Source: Gillisella terrae
GTDB lineage: Bacteria > Pseudomonadota > Alphaproteobacteria > Rhizobiales > Rhizobiaceae
NCBI RefSeq assembly: GCF_004801395.1
Contig: NZ_SSOA01000011.1
Location: forward strand, 82,915-146,914
Direction of reading: 5' to 3'
DNA: 64,000 nt
Position 1 is the stretch's first letter. Each line of letters opens with the position of its first letter. Below the pieces are notes generated by a model. That model was not told the DNA's origin. It made no database searches and saw only the letters and a list, made by a program, of their open reading frames with translations. The translations under genes were made by a program, and so were the position numbers. Shown here piece after piece: positions 44,118-52,318 of the stretch.

Positions 44118-44138
44118 ATATGACTTATATACTCATAT
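44118..44138 (-). promoter_or_regulatory. RirA-type iron-responsive operator (IRO) 2 upstream of hmuS
   Basis: Another ATATGA-N9-TCATAT palindrome, just upstream of the presumed -35 element, 38 bp (about 3.6 turns) from IRO 1. Two boxes at one promoter suggest tight repression. Confidence 0.7.
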
Positions 44139-44164
44139 TTATTGCGTTGCTCATATTTATTGCG
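44133..44164. repeat. 14-bp direct repeat next to the iron boxes
   Basis: TCATATTTATTGCG occurs at 44133-44146 and 44151-44164, offset by 18 bp. The first copy contains the right half of IRO 2, so the second may be a duplicated half-site. Confidence 0.55.
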
Positions 44165-44170
44165 CTGGGA

Positions 44171-44196
44171 GCGAGGCGGTGCGATACCCGCCTCGC
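44171..44196 (-). terminator. Stem-loop after the heme-receptor gene
   Basis: GCGAGGCGG and CCGCCTCGC pair over an 8-base loop, 22 bp past the receptor stop. It lacks a T-run but is the only strong hairpin between the receptor gene and the hmuS promoter. Confidence 0.5.
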
Positions 44197-44218
44197 TGCC
44201 TTCAGCATCAGCGCGCCT

Positions 44219-46423
44219 TTAGAACCGCTGGGTCACGGAAATCTTGAAATAGCGTCCGGCTTCGGAATAAAGCGCGTTGGCATTGTTGACGTCCTTCACC
44301 TCCAGCGCATCATAGTATTGGCGGTCGAACAGATTGTAGATACCGCCTTGGATCCGCATGCCTTTTGCCATTTCCGGCTCAAACCAGCCGGTCAGGTTTA
44401 CAACGCCATAGCCACCGGGCTTGCTCTTGGCGGTGGAATTTTTATCCACCCCACCCGCTGCCACGAGGGTCACATCCGTACCCCAATTTTCGGCATTATA
44501 GGCGGCACCGACAATGGCCTTCACGGGCGCAACGGTTGCAAGAATCTGATCCGTATCGAGATCCGTTCCGCGCGCATAGGCAATGGAGCCATGCAAGGTC
44601 ACGCCCATTGAGAAGGTTTTGTGAATGGACGCCTCCACACCGGAGATGCGCACATTGTCGCGGTTGAAGTAAGAGGTCTCACCATTCGAGTAGCCGGTGT
44701 TAAACACCACATCGCTATCGATGAAGTTCTTGTATCGATTGCTAAAGCCTGTCACCCGGCCGCCAAATTCATCATCGCCGAGGTTGGCTCCGACATCAAA
44801 ACCATAGCTGCTTTCCGGCTTCAGGTTTGGATTGCCGATGGTGCGATAGCTGAAGACCGGGTTGGCATAATTGACATACATTTGATATTCGTTCGGGGCC
44901 TTGAAGGCGGTCGAAAATTGCGCAAACAACTCAACATCGGGCGTCACCTCCCATGCCGCCCGCAGCTTTGGGGAGAGGCGGGAATCGCTCGATGCGGTTG
45001 GAACACCGCTGTAACCGCTGTTGGCCATCCAGGCCGCGCTGTTTTGCGGATCATACTTGTACCAGTCAAACCGCACGCCGGGCGTAAGCGAAACGGGACT
45101 ATTTCCGAGCGAGATCTTGTCTTCTATATAAACGCCCAGCTTGTAACCGTTGACGTCGGGCGCATAGGCCTGATTGGTGTGATAGCTGGCGCAGGCCCGG
45201 GCAAAGACGATATTGCAACTGTCTTGACCGGCAAGATAATAGCTCGTCTGTGAAAAGCGGAAATCGCCGCCAAGGGTGACACGATGGCTCAATGCACCGG
45301 TGTTGAAATCGGAATTGAGATAGCCCGTAAAGCCCACGGCCTTCTCATCGCTTTGCATAAGGCGTTGATAAAAGCCGACAGGTGCCGTTGTGCGAATGGC
45401 GGATGTGCCTTCAATCCGCTTGCTGCGCTGCCAATAGAGCGTGGCCATGCCGCTATCGATCAGGCTGTCTTTGTCGGTCGATTCATACTTGTAATCGAGG
45501 GAGAGCCGATCTCTCGACTTGTCTTGTGTGGCATCAAGATTGCCCGCTTTATAGGTCGTGCCATAGGAGGCATTGGAGCGATAATCTTTCGTTGAATCAG
45601 CACTATAACGCTCGGCGGTGATGCCAATCGTGTGACCACCCTCAAGCTGCTGGCGAAGCTTGAACAGAATGTTGCGCTGAATTTCGGTCAGTGGATCCGC
45701 TTTGGTGCGGGTCGCGCCAAAACTGTCAACATTGCCCTTGGTCTTGGTTTCATGGCCATACTTGTAGGAGCTTTGGAACAGGATCGAGGTGTTTTCGATC
45801 TTCTTGGCCACGGCTGCGGAGCCGGTGAAAGAGCGCTCGGAACTGTCATAGCCCAGCTTGGCCATGCCGCCAAAGGACTTGCCAGCCCCAAGTAGATCTT
45901 CAGGTTCCAGAGTGCGCAGCATCAGAGCGCCGCCAAGCGCGCCCGATCCGGTGCGGCTGGAATCTGCACCATGCAAAACATCAAAGCTGGAGAGGGCATT
46001 AAAGTCGAATGTGTCGGCACCGCCGCCAAAACCATAAATATTGTCAAAGAAATAGGGAACAGGAATGCCATCAACCGTGGTCAGCACACGGTCTGCTTCC
46101 AGACCGCGAATATTGATCGACTTTGAGCTTTTGACATAGGTGACGCTGGGATCAACCGTGTTGCCGAGATCCTTCACATCGGCAATGTCCTTTTTGGCAA
46201 TCTCGTCTGCCGTGGTGCGTGTGGCAAGCGGGCTATCGGCAACGGAGCCTTTCTCAACCTTCTTGCCCTTCACGGTAATGGTTGAAAGCTGGGTCTGCTC
46301 CTTCCCATTTGCAGCACTCTCCAACGTTGTCGATGCCTGCTGGGCCGATAGCGGTGCCGCAACTGCCACCGTGCCAATCGCTGTACATGCCAAAAGTAAA
46401 ACTCGTGTACCCCGTAAACCCAT
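44219..46423 (-). CDS. hmuR: TonB-dependent heme/hemoglobin receptor
   Basis: Outer-membrane gated barrel that takes up heme with energy from TonB, 734 residues. A signal peptide (VLLLACTAIGTVAVAAPLSA) is followed by the TonB box region (QLSTITVKGKK). The plug has INIRGLEADRVLTTVDGIPV, and LRAAWEVTPDVELFAQFSTA and FKAPNEYQMY lie in the barrel near the FRAP/NPNL-type heme receptor block (GNPNLKPESSYGFDVG). It ends in Phe as barrels do (FKISVTQRF). ATG 46423 was chosen to place the signal peptide correctly. Equivalent to BhuA of Brucella and ShmR/HmuR of rhizobia. Iron-regulated by the operator upstream. No TonB/ExbBD genes are in the window. Confidence 0.92.
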   Translation of the reverse strand: MGLRGTRVLLLACTAIGTVAVAAPLSAQQASTTLESAANGKEQTQLSTITVKGKKVEKGSVADSPLATRTTADEIAKKDIADVKDLGNTVDPSVTYVKSSKSINIRGLEADRVLTTVDGIPVPYFFDNIYGFGGGADTFDFNALSSFDVLHGADSSRTGSGALGGALMLRTLEPEDLLGAGKSFGGMAKLGYDSSERSFTGSAAVAKKIENTSILFQSSYKYGHETKTKGNVDSFGATRTKADPLTEIQRNILFKLRQQLEGGHTIGITAERYSADSTKDYRSNASYGTTYKAGNLDATQDKSRDRLSLDYKYESTDKDSLIDSGMATLYWQRSKRIEGTSAIRTTAPVGFYQRLMQSDEKAVGFTGYLNSDFNTGALSHRVTLGGDFRFSQTSYYLAGQDSCNIVFARACASYHTNQAYAPDVNGYKLGVYIEDKISLGNSPVSLTPGVRFDWYKYDPQNSAAWMANSGYSGVPTASSDSRLSPKLRAAWEVTPDVELFAQFSTAFKAPNEYQMYVNYANPVFSYRTIGNPNLKPESSYGFDVGANLGDDEFGGRVTGFSNRYKNFIDSDVVFNTGYSNGETSYFNRDNVRISGVEASIHKTFSMGVTLHGSIAYARGTDLDTDQILATVAPVKAIVGAAYNAENWGTDVTLVAAGGVDKNSTAKSKPGGYGVVNLTGWFEPEMAKGMRIQGGIYNLFDRQYYDALEVKDVNNANALYSEAGRYFKISVTQRF

Positions 46424-46573
46424 CTCATCAAACCCCAGAAAAAGGACGCAGAAAGACCTCCGCTGAAAGCAGCAGATTTCACGCATCAGTCGCGATTGAA
46501 GAAAGTGCGCGCACATGACGTGCACCGTTCACGAGTGGTTTATTTAACATGATTTTTTATGTCAACATTTAAA

Positions 46574-46594
46574 ATATGATTATATGACTCATAT
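46574..46594 (-). promoter_or_regulatory. RirA-type iron-responsive operator (IRO) 3 at the receptor promoter
   Basis: The same 21-bp ATATGA-N9-TCATAT form as at the hmuS promoter. On the minus strand a TTGACA -35 candidate (46560-46565) lies just downstream, followed by A+T-rich sequence, so it stands directly before the promoter of the heme receptor. Confidence 0.7.
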
Positions 46595-46841
46595 TTCAAT
46601 CGATCGTCAGCCCCCTTGGCGCTGAGACCTGCCCATCGTCAGCTTCGCATTTTGTCAATTTTGCCAGAGTGAAGAGGCGAGTAAGATTGCAGCATGACAC
46701 CTGTGCACATTGCAGCACCGAAATGTCAAAAAAGTATCGGGAAATGTCCTGCGGTGAGGTAGAGGCCCCGGCAAATAAGCTATAGGTTTTGACCATACGC
46801 CGGTTTTGCAAAATTGGAGGTTTGCAGAACAAGATGGCTTT
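46595..46841. other. Gap upstream of araC-like gene; GAAATGTC direct repeat
   Basis: About 250 bp with no supported gene. GAAATGTC occurs at 46720-46727 and 46741-46748, 21 bp apart, two helical turns, as expected for an AraC-type dimer site, and the araC-like gene starts 220 bp further on. A short open frame from 46779 ends in TAG at 46842, where a stop-linked repeat begins; it may be the remnant of a lost gene. Confidence 0.4.
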
Positions 46842-46945
46842 TAGAGTTTGTCAGGGAAAAGTGGAATCCGGTTTTCCCGAATAGGCAAACGAAAACAAGG
46901 AAATCTAGAGTCTGTCTGGTTCAATTTGAACCTGACAGACTCTAG
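46842..46945 (+). repeat. Composite mosaic repeat: stop-linked palindrome copy 4 plus 41-bp palindrome
   Basis: TAGAGTTTGTCAGGGAAAAG, spacer, CCGGTTTTCCCG (core hairpin 46854-46878), then GCAAACGAAAACAA (46885-46898), then a 41-bp palindrome (46905-46945) with 19-bp arms CTAGAGTCTGTCTGGTTCA and TGAACCTGACAGACTCTAG and one mismatch. The last module ends 23 bases before the araC-like start and would form a strong hairpin in its leader. The separate modules occur elsewhere alone or in other combinations. Confidence 0.65.
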
Positions 46946-46968
46946 TCCGGCGGGGGAAGGGAGGAGTG

Positions 46969-47856
46969 ATGACGCAACCTGATCTGGAACTGGTTCATAT
47001 CCGCAAAGGCGAGTCTTTTGCCGCATGGAAGCACGGCTATCCTTTCCGCACGGTTCGTTGGCATTATCACCCTGAATATGAGCTCCATCTGGTGGTTGCC
47101 ACCTCCGGCCAGTTTTACATCGGTGATCACATTGGCCGGTTCGAGCCGGGACAATTGATTCTGACCGGGCCAAACCTGCCGCAAAACTGGATTTCCGAAA
47201 TTGCACCGGGCGAAATTGTCCCAACCCGAACGCTGGTTATTCAGTTTCCGGAAAAATTTATCCAGGATTGCATCGCCACCATGCCGGAGCTTGTTGCCTT
47301 GAGCCCGCTCATGGACCGCAGTCGCCGCGGGCTTTTGTTTGATGCAGCAACCAGCGATACAATTCGACCGCTGATGGAGCGGCTAATTGATGCGCAAGGG
47401 CCAATGCGGCTGGCGATTTTCTGGGAAATCCTCGATGTGCTTGCCAATGCACCAGAGCCGGAAGTGTTGGCCAGTCTCAGCTATGAGCTGGATTTGTCCG
47501 ACTTCAACGAGGTCGGCATCAACCGCGCCATTGCCCACCTGCGCGAACATCTGACCGATGACATTGACGAGCGCGAACTGGCCGATCTGGTGGGCATGAG
47601 CCCCAGTGCATTCTCGCGGGCGTTCAAGCGCCACACCGGCACGACATTGGTGCGTTATAAAAACCAGCTTCGCGTCGATCTCGCCTGCCTTATGCTACTG
47701 ACCCAAGCGGAGACCAAAGTGGCAGAGGTATGTTTCGAGATCGGCTTTGCAAACCTGTCGAATTTCAATCGGCATTTTCTGAAACTCAAAGGAATGTCAC
47801 CATCGCAATTTCGCTCAACATTCGCCGCCAACAGCGCGCTGGAAGCCGCGCAATAG
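46969..47856 (+). CDS. AraC family transcriptional regulator
   Basis: A 295-residue activator with an N-terminal cupin-like sensing domain (VRWHYHPEYELHLVVATSG, sugar-binding type) and a C-terminal double helix-turn-helix (DERELADLVGMSPSAFSRAF and VAEVCFEIGFANLSNFNRHF). The start follows GGGAGGAGTG. Upstream of the ribitol-dehydrogenase and pentulose-kinase genes on the same strand, it is the probable activator of the pentitol operon. Its leader contains a strong palindrome. Confidence 0.92.
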   Translation: MTQPDLELVHIRKGESFAAWKHGYPFRTVRWHYHPEYELHLVVATSGQFYIGDHIGRFEPGQLILTGPNLPQNWISEIAPGEIVPTRTLVIQFPEKFIQDCIATMPELVALSPLMDRSRRGLLFDAATSDTIRPLMERLIDAQGPMRLAIFWEILDVLANAPEPEVLASLSYELDLSDFNEVGINRAIAHLREHLTDDIDERELADLVGMSPSAFSRAFKRHTGTTLVRYKNQLRVDLACLMLLTQAETKVAEVCFEIGFANLSNFNRHFLKLKGMSPSQFRSTFAANSALEAAQ

Positions 47857-47943
47857 CCACACATTAAACGGCCACACATCAGGGCATTGGGTTTGGACGG
47901 CATTGCGCTGTCCGAAGGAGGACGGGCTCTGCCTGTTGCTATC

Positions 47944-47994
47944 GACTGCATAATTCCCTCAATCCGAGTGGATTTAAGGCGAAAATTATGCAGC
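47944..47994 (-). repeat. Bru-RS-like half repeat, copy 4, inverted
   Basis: Only the second hairpin of the family, in opposite orientation: CTGCATAATTTTCGCCTTAAAT read on the minus strand through to AATTATGCAGT. It lies in the gap between the araC-like and ribitol-dehydrogenase-like genes, 47 bp before the latter start. Confidence 0.6.
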
Positions 47995-48041
47995 GGCTTA
48001 AAAGAGATACGATCGATCATTCAAGCAAAACGGAGGAAAAT

Positions 48042-48773
48042 ATGAGTGAATCCCTGCAAGGCAAGATCGCCGTCATCACGGGTGCGGCGTCGGGCATCGG
48101 GCTGGCCACCACGGAAATGCTGTTGAAAAACGGTGCAACCGTGGTGATGGTGGATTGGAATGAGGCTGGCCTGACCGAATTGGCTGCCAAATTCGGCGAA
48201 AAGGCCATTCCGCAGGTCACCAATCTGCTTGATGCGGAAAGCTGCGCGGCCATGGTGCCCGAGGTTTTGAAAAAGGTCGATCACATCGACATTCTCTATT
48301 GCAACGCTGGTACCTATATTGGTGGCGATCTCACAGAAACCAATCCGCAAGCCATCGACAAGATGCTGAACCTCAACATCAATGCGGTGATGAAAAACGT
48401 CTATGACGTGGTGCCGCATATGAGCGCGCGCCGCACCGGCGATATTATTGTCACATGCTCGATTGCCGGTCATTACCCAACCCATTGGGAGCCGGTCTAT
48501 GCCGCATCAAAATGGGCGGTCAATTGCTTCGTGCAAACCATGCGTCGCCAGATGATCCCGCATGGGGTGCGCGTGGCGCAAGTGTCGCCCGGCCCGGTTA
48601 TCTCAGCCCTTTTGGACGATTGGCCAGAGGAAAACCTGCGCAAGGCTAAAGAGTCGGGCAGCCTGATGGAGCCAAGCGAGGTTGCCGATGCGGTGGAATA
48701 TATGCTGACCCGCAAGCGGTCGGTGACAATCCGCGATATGCTGGTTTTACCGACCAATTTTGACCGCGTTTAA
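48042..48773 (+). CDS. rbtD: Ribitol 2-dehydrogenase-like SDR
   Basis: A 243-residue short-chain dehydrogenase. GKIAVITGAASGIGLATTEM is the NAD loop; CSIAGHYP and YAASKWAVN carry catalytic Ser, Tyr and Lys. PGPVISALLDDWPEENL and SLMEPSEVADAVEYMLTRK closely follow Klebsiella ribitol 2-dehydrogenase as I recall it, more than general SDRs. It would oxidise ribitol to D-ribulose, which the next gene could phosphorylate. ATG at 48042 has GGAGGAAAAT before it. Confidence 0.85.
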   Translation: MSESLQGKIAVITGAASGIGLATTEMLLKNGATVVMVDWNEAGLTELAAKFGEKAIPQVTNLLDAESCAAMVPEVLKKVDHIDILYCNAGTYIGGDLTETNPQAIDKMLNLNINAVMKNVYDVVPHMSARRTGDIIVTCSIAGHYPTHWEPVYAASKWAVNCFVQTMRRQMIPHGVRVAQVSPGPVISALLDDWPEENLRKAKESGSLMEPSEVADAVEYMLTRKRSVTIRDMLVLPTNFDRV

Positions 48774-48810
48774 ATCATCAGCATGCCCGCGTTGCAGCAG
48801 GAGGAATGAA

Positions 48811-50457
48811 ATGGCCGAATTTTTAATTGGCGTTGATGTTGGCACCGGCTCGGCGCGGGCAGGCCTATTTGATCGGCATGGGCAGCTCTTAGCCCATGCC
48901 AAACAGGATATTGTGATTTTTCGAGGCGAACACGGCCATGTAGAGCAGTCTAGCGCGCAAGTGTGGCAGGCGGTGTGCAAGGCGGTGGCTGAGGCTGTTG
49001 ACCTTGCAAAAATTTCCCCGGCCGATGTGGTCGGGATTGGCTTTGATGCCACCTGTTCTTTGGTTGTGCAAGGTGCCAGAGGCGAGGGGGGCGCAAAAGG
49101 CGGCGTCGGTGATCCCGATCATCCAGAGCGCGACATCATTGTGTGGATGGATCACCGCGCTCTTGAGCAGGCAAAGCGGATCAACAGCATGGGCCATCCG
49201 GTTTTGGACTATGTTGGCGGCAAGATCTCGCCGGAGATGGAAACGCCCAAGCTTATGTGGCTGCGCGAACATTTGCCCGACATTTACGCAACCGCCGAAA
49301 ACTTCTTTGATCTCACCGACTTTCTGACATGGAAATCCACCGGCGCGCTGGATCGCTCTTCCTGCACCGTCACCTGCAAATGGACCTATCTGGCAAAGGA
49401 AAATCGCTGGGATGAGAGCTATTTTCGCGCCATTGGCCTTGGTGATCTGGCCGATGACGGATTTGCCCGCATTGGTCGCCGCGTTGTTCATCCCGGCACA
49501 GCGCTTGGCAACGGCCTGAGCGAAGAAGCCGCCACGGACATGAAGCTTCGCCCCGGCATTGCTGTCGCGGCGGGCTTGATTGATGCCCACGCCGGTGGGC
49601 TGGCGACCGTTGCGGCAAAAGGCGGCGCGCAAGACCCGACCACCTGCCTCGCCTATGTGTTTGGCACATCATCTTGCACCATGACCACCACATTAGAGCC
49701 CACATTTGTGCCGGGGGTGTGGGGGCCTTATTATTCGGCCATGGTGCCCGGCATGTGGCTCAATGAAGGCGGTCAATCGGCGGCAGGCGCTGCCATTGAT
49801 CACCTCGTAAAACACCATCCTGCCAGTGGCGAGGTGACACAGGAGGCCTTGCGCGCCAACAAAAGCCTGCCTTTGTGGCTGGCGGATCGGGCGCTCACCT
49901 TGGCAGGCGGCGCATCCAACGCCGCTCACCTTGCAGATCAGTTGCATGTGGTGCCGGAATTTTTGGGCAATCGCGCCCCCTTTGCCGATCCCGATGCGCG
50001 GGCCGTCGTGGTTGGGTTGGGCATGGACACCAGCGCTGATAGCTTGGTTGCGCTTTACATCGCTGGCATTTGCGGCCTTGGTTATGGCCTTCGCCAGATC
50101 ATTGAAGCACAAGCTGCAAAAGGCGTGCATATCCAGACAATCTCTGTTTCGGGCGGTGCCGGTCTGCATCCGCTTGTGCGACAAATACTGGCTGACGCCA
50201 CCGGAATCCCGGTCGAAATCACCGCCTGCCCGGAGCCCGTGCTGCTGGGCTCGGCCATGCTGGGGGCGGTCGCGGCCAATCTCTATCCGGATTTACAGAC
50301 CGCCATGCCCGCCATGTCTGCCATTGCCCTGCAATGCCAACCAGCAAGCGGTGATTTGCGCGACCTGCATGACAGGCGCTACCGCGCCTTTTTACAGCTG
50401 CAAACTGTGGCTCGTGCGATCCGCATGGATGGCGCGACAAAGCCAGAACGACGTTGA
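48811..50457 (+). CDS. FGGY-family pentulose kinase (ribulokinase-like)
   Basis: A 548-residue sugar kinase with two FGGY domains. LIGVDVGTGSARAGLFD is the phosphate-1 loop and IVWMDHRALEQAKRIN the pentulokinase-type substrate region; YVFGTSSCTMTTT begins the second ATP-binding part and SVSGGAGLHPLVRQIL binds adenosine. The WMDHRA form places it with D-ribulokinase/L-ribulokinase-type enzymes. After ribitol dehydrogenase it would make D-ribulose 5-phosphate for the pentose phosphate pathway. GGAGG lies seven bases ahead of the start. Confidence 0.88.
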   Translation: MAEFLIGVDVGTGSARAGLFDRHGQLLAHAKQDIVIFRGEHGHVEQSSAQVWQAVCKAVAEAVDLAKISPADVVGIGFDATCSLVVQGARGEGGAKGGVGDPDHPERDIIVWMDHRALEQAKRINSMGHPVLDYVGGKISPEMETPKLMWLREHLPDIYATAENFFDLTDFLTWKSTGALDRSSCTVTCKWTYLAKENRWDESYFRAIGLGDLADDGFARIGRRVVHPGTALGNGLSEEAATDMKLRPGIAVAAGLIDAHAGGLATVAAKGGAQDPTTCLAYVFGTSSCTMTTTLEPTFVPGVWGPYYSAMVPGMWLNEGGQSAAGAAIDHLVKHHPASGEVTQEALRANKSLPLWLADRALTLAGGASNAAHLADQLHVVPEFLGNRAPFADPDARAVVVGLGMDTSADSLVALYIAGICGLGYGLRQIIEAQAAKGVHIQTISVSGGAGLHPLVRQILADATGIPVEITACPEPVLLGSAMLGAVAANLYPDLQTAMPAMSAIALQCQPASGDLRDLHDRRYRAFLQLQTVARAIRMDGATKPERR

Positions 50458-50487
50458 GGCCATTGAAGACGCGAGGAGGAAGCAGAC

Positions 50488-51213
50488 ATGCAGTTTGCCG
50501 GAAAATCCATCATCATCACAGGGGCTGGCAAGGGAATTGGCCGGGCTTGCGCAAAACGCATGGCAGAGCGTGGCGCTGAAGTGATTGCGCTCAGCCGCAC
50601 ACAATCCGACCTCGACAGCTTGAGAGAGGAGATTGGTGGAAGATCGATCGTTGTGGACCTCGTCGATCCTGCCGCCACCCGCAAAGCGATGCAGGAGGCA
50701 GGCACCGCCGATTTTCTGATCAACAGCGCTGGTACCAATGTGCTGGAATCCAGTTTCGATATGACGGATGCGGGCTATGAAGCCGTGATGGGCATCAACC
50801 TTCGCGCCGCTTTGATCACCTGTCAGGAATTTGGCCGCGCCCGTGTGCAAGCGGGCGGGGGTGGCGCTATTGTCAACATCACCTCCATTGCCGGGCATCG
50901 CGGCTTTACTGAGCACCTGTGCTATGCCGCCTCCAAAGCAGGACTGGAAGGTGCGACGCGGGTTCTTGCCAAAGAATTTGGACCACACGGTATTCGCGTC
51001 AATGCGGTAGCACCGACAATAACACTGACAGAACTGGCAATGGCCGCCTGGAGCGATCCGGCCAAGGCCGAACCCATGATGGTGCGTCACCCCTTGGGCC
51101 GCTTTGCCACGGTGGAGGATGTTGCTAACGCCATTGCCATGTTGCTCTCACCCGACACAGCGATGGTCACGGGTGCTGTGTTGAATGTTGATGGTGGTTT
51201 TCTCGCCGTGTGA
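50488..51213 (+). CDS. SDR, L-xylulose reductase/dicarbonyl reductase-like
   Basis: A 241-residue short-chain dehydrogenase. SIIITGAGKGIGRACAKRMA binds the cofactor, NITSIAGHRG holds Ser and CYAASKAGLEGATRVL the Tyr-Lys pair. The FAGKSIIITGAGKGIG start is like L-xylulose reductases. Third gene of the plus-strand pentitol run (30 bp after the kinase); it may interconvert xylitol/L-xylulose or another polyol-ketose pair. Confidence 0.82.
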   Translation: MQFAGKSIIITGAGKGIGRACAKRMAERGAEVIALSRTQSDLDSLREEIGGRSIVVDLVDPAATRKAMQEAGTADFLINSAGTNVLESSFDMTDAGYEAVMGINLRAALITCQEFGRARVQAGGGGAIVNITSIAGHRGFTEHLCYAASKAGLEGATRVLAKEFGPHGIRVNAVAPTITLTELAMAAWSDPAKAEPMMVRHPLGRFATVEDVANAIAMLLSPDTAMVTGAVLNVDGGFLAV

Positions 51214-51221
51214 ACCATCCC

Positions 51222-51260
51222 GAAGAGCCGCTGCAAGGCAGCGCCTTGCAACGGCTCTTC
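51222..51260. terminator. Stem-loop between convergent SDR and DHDPS-family genes
   Basis: An 18-bp stem, GAAGAGCCGCTGCAAGGC and GCCTTGCAACGGCTCTTC, one mismatch, 3-base loop. It sits in the middle of the short convergent gap, so it can serve both genes; no strong T-run follows. Confidence 0.65.
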
Positions 51261-51267
51261 GTGAATT

Positions 51268-52230
51268 TTATGCCTTACAGGTCTTTACTGCCCCCGGCAA
51301 TTGGCTCCATTGCGCATACCAGGTGTTGAACAGCTTGAATTGCGCTTCGACATAGCCACGCTGGCTATCGGTCAAGGCATCAGACTCATTGAAATGCAGG
51401 GTGTATTCCGCATCACCCTTTAAAACCATCATGTGCTTGAAGTAGAGCACCAGATCCGGGCCTTCATCGAAGGATGAAAGAACCGCAAGCGCCTGTTCCA
51501 GTTCAAGGGCGCGCACGCGTGCATCAGCATCGCCCTTGGCGGCGGCCTGTGCGAGATTGCACAGATGCAGCACTTCCTTGGGCAGAACATTGCCAATGCC
51601 GGTGATGGCCCCTGTGGCACCGCAATTGACATATCCGTGGAACACGGCGGTATCGACGCCAATCATCAAGGTCACGTCATCATCGCGGCTGGTGATGTTT
51701 TCGGCGGCATAGCGCATATCGTCAGGGCCACCAAATTCCTTGAAGCCAACAAGGTTGGAATGCTCGGCCCGCAGCGCGAAAAACAAATCGGCGCGGGTGG
51801 CAAAACCATAATAGGGGCTGTTGTAAATCACCGCAGGAAGCTCTGGGGCTGCCGACAGGATCGCCTTGAAATGGGCCTTCTGCGCCGAAATTACGGTGCC
51901 GCGTGACAGAACGCGCGGAATGACCATCAAGCCCTTGGCACCAACTTTTTGCGCATGCGCTGCATGGGCAACCGCTGTTTTTGTGTTGACGGCCCCTGTG
52001 CCGACAATCACCGGCACGCCCGCTTTTGCAAGGCGCTCGACGCCTTCCATACGCTCGGCATCGGTCAGAAGCGGCCAATCCCCCATGGAACCGCAATAGA
52101 CCACGGCAGACATGCCAGCATTGATAAGCTCTTTGCCTTTGCGCACCAATGCATCGAAATCCGGGGTTCTGTCGTCTTTGCAAGGGGTCATCAGGGCCGG
52201 AACGACACCTGAAAAAATACTGCTGGCCAT
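51268..52230 (-). CDS. Dihydrodipicolinate synthase/N-acetylneuraminate lyase family protein
   Basis: A 320-residue (beta/alpha)8 Schiff-base enzyme. VVYCGSMGDWPLLTDAERM is the substrate-carboxylate loop (GSMGD where DapA has GTTGE), AVIYNSPYYG has the catalytic Tyr, and NLVGFKEFGGPDD the Schiff-base Lys. Not DapA by context. Two roles fit: a 2-keto-3-deoxy-sugar-acid aldolase in the adjacent fucose-type pathway, or a pyrroline-4-hydroxy-2-carboxylate deaminase (HypD type), which also sits beside a GntR gene in rhizobia and would go with betaine/hydroxyproline use. The GntR gene lies directly upstream on the same strand. Confidence 0.8.
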   Translation of the reverse strand: MASSIFSGVVPALMTPCKDDRTPDFDALVRKGKELINAGMSAVVYCGSMGDWPLLTDAERMEGVERLAKAGVPVIVGTGAVNTKTAVAHAAHAQKVGAKGLMVIPRVLSRGTVISAQKAHFKAILSAAPELPAVIYNSPYYGFATRADLFFALRAEHSNLVGFKEFGGPDDMRYAAENITSRDDDVTLMIGVDTAVFHGYVNCGATGAITGIGNVLPKEVLHLCNLAQAAAKGDADARVRALELEQALAVLSSFDEGPDLVLYFKHMMVLKGDAEYTLHFNESDALTDSQRGYVEAQFKLFNTWYAQWSQLPGAVKTCKA

Positions 52231-52318
52231 GTCTATCTCCTGAATTGGCTTTGACGGAGAGCGCGGTTTTTCGGTTCCGATCCCTTCTGTACGACAGCAT
52301 TACTCTTTTGTATTTTAT

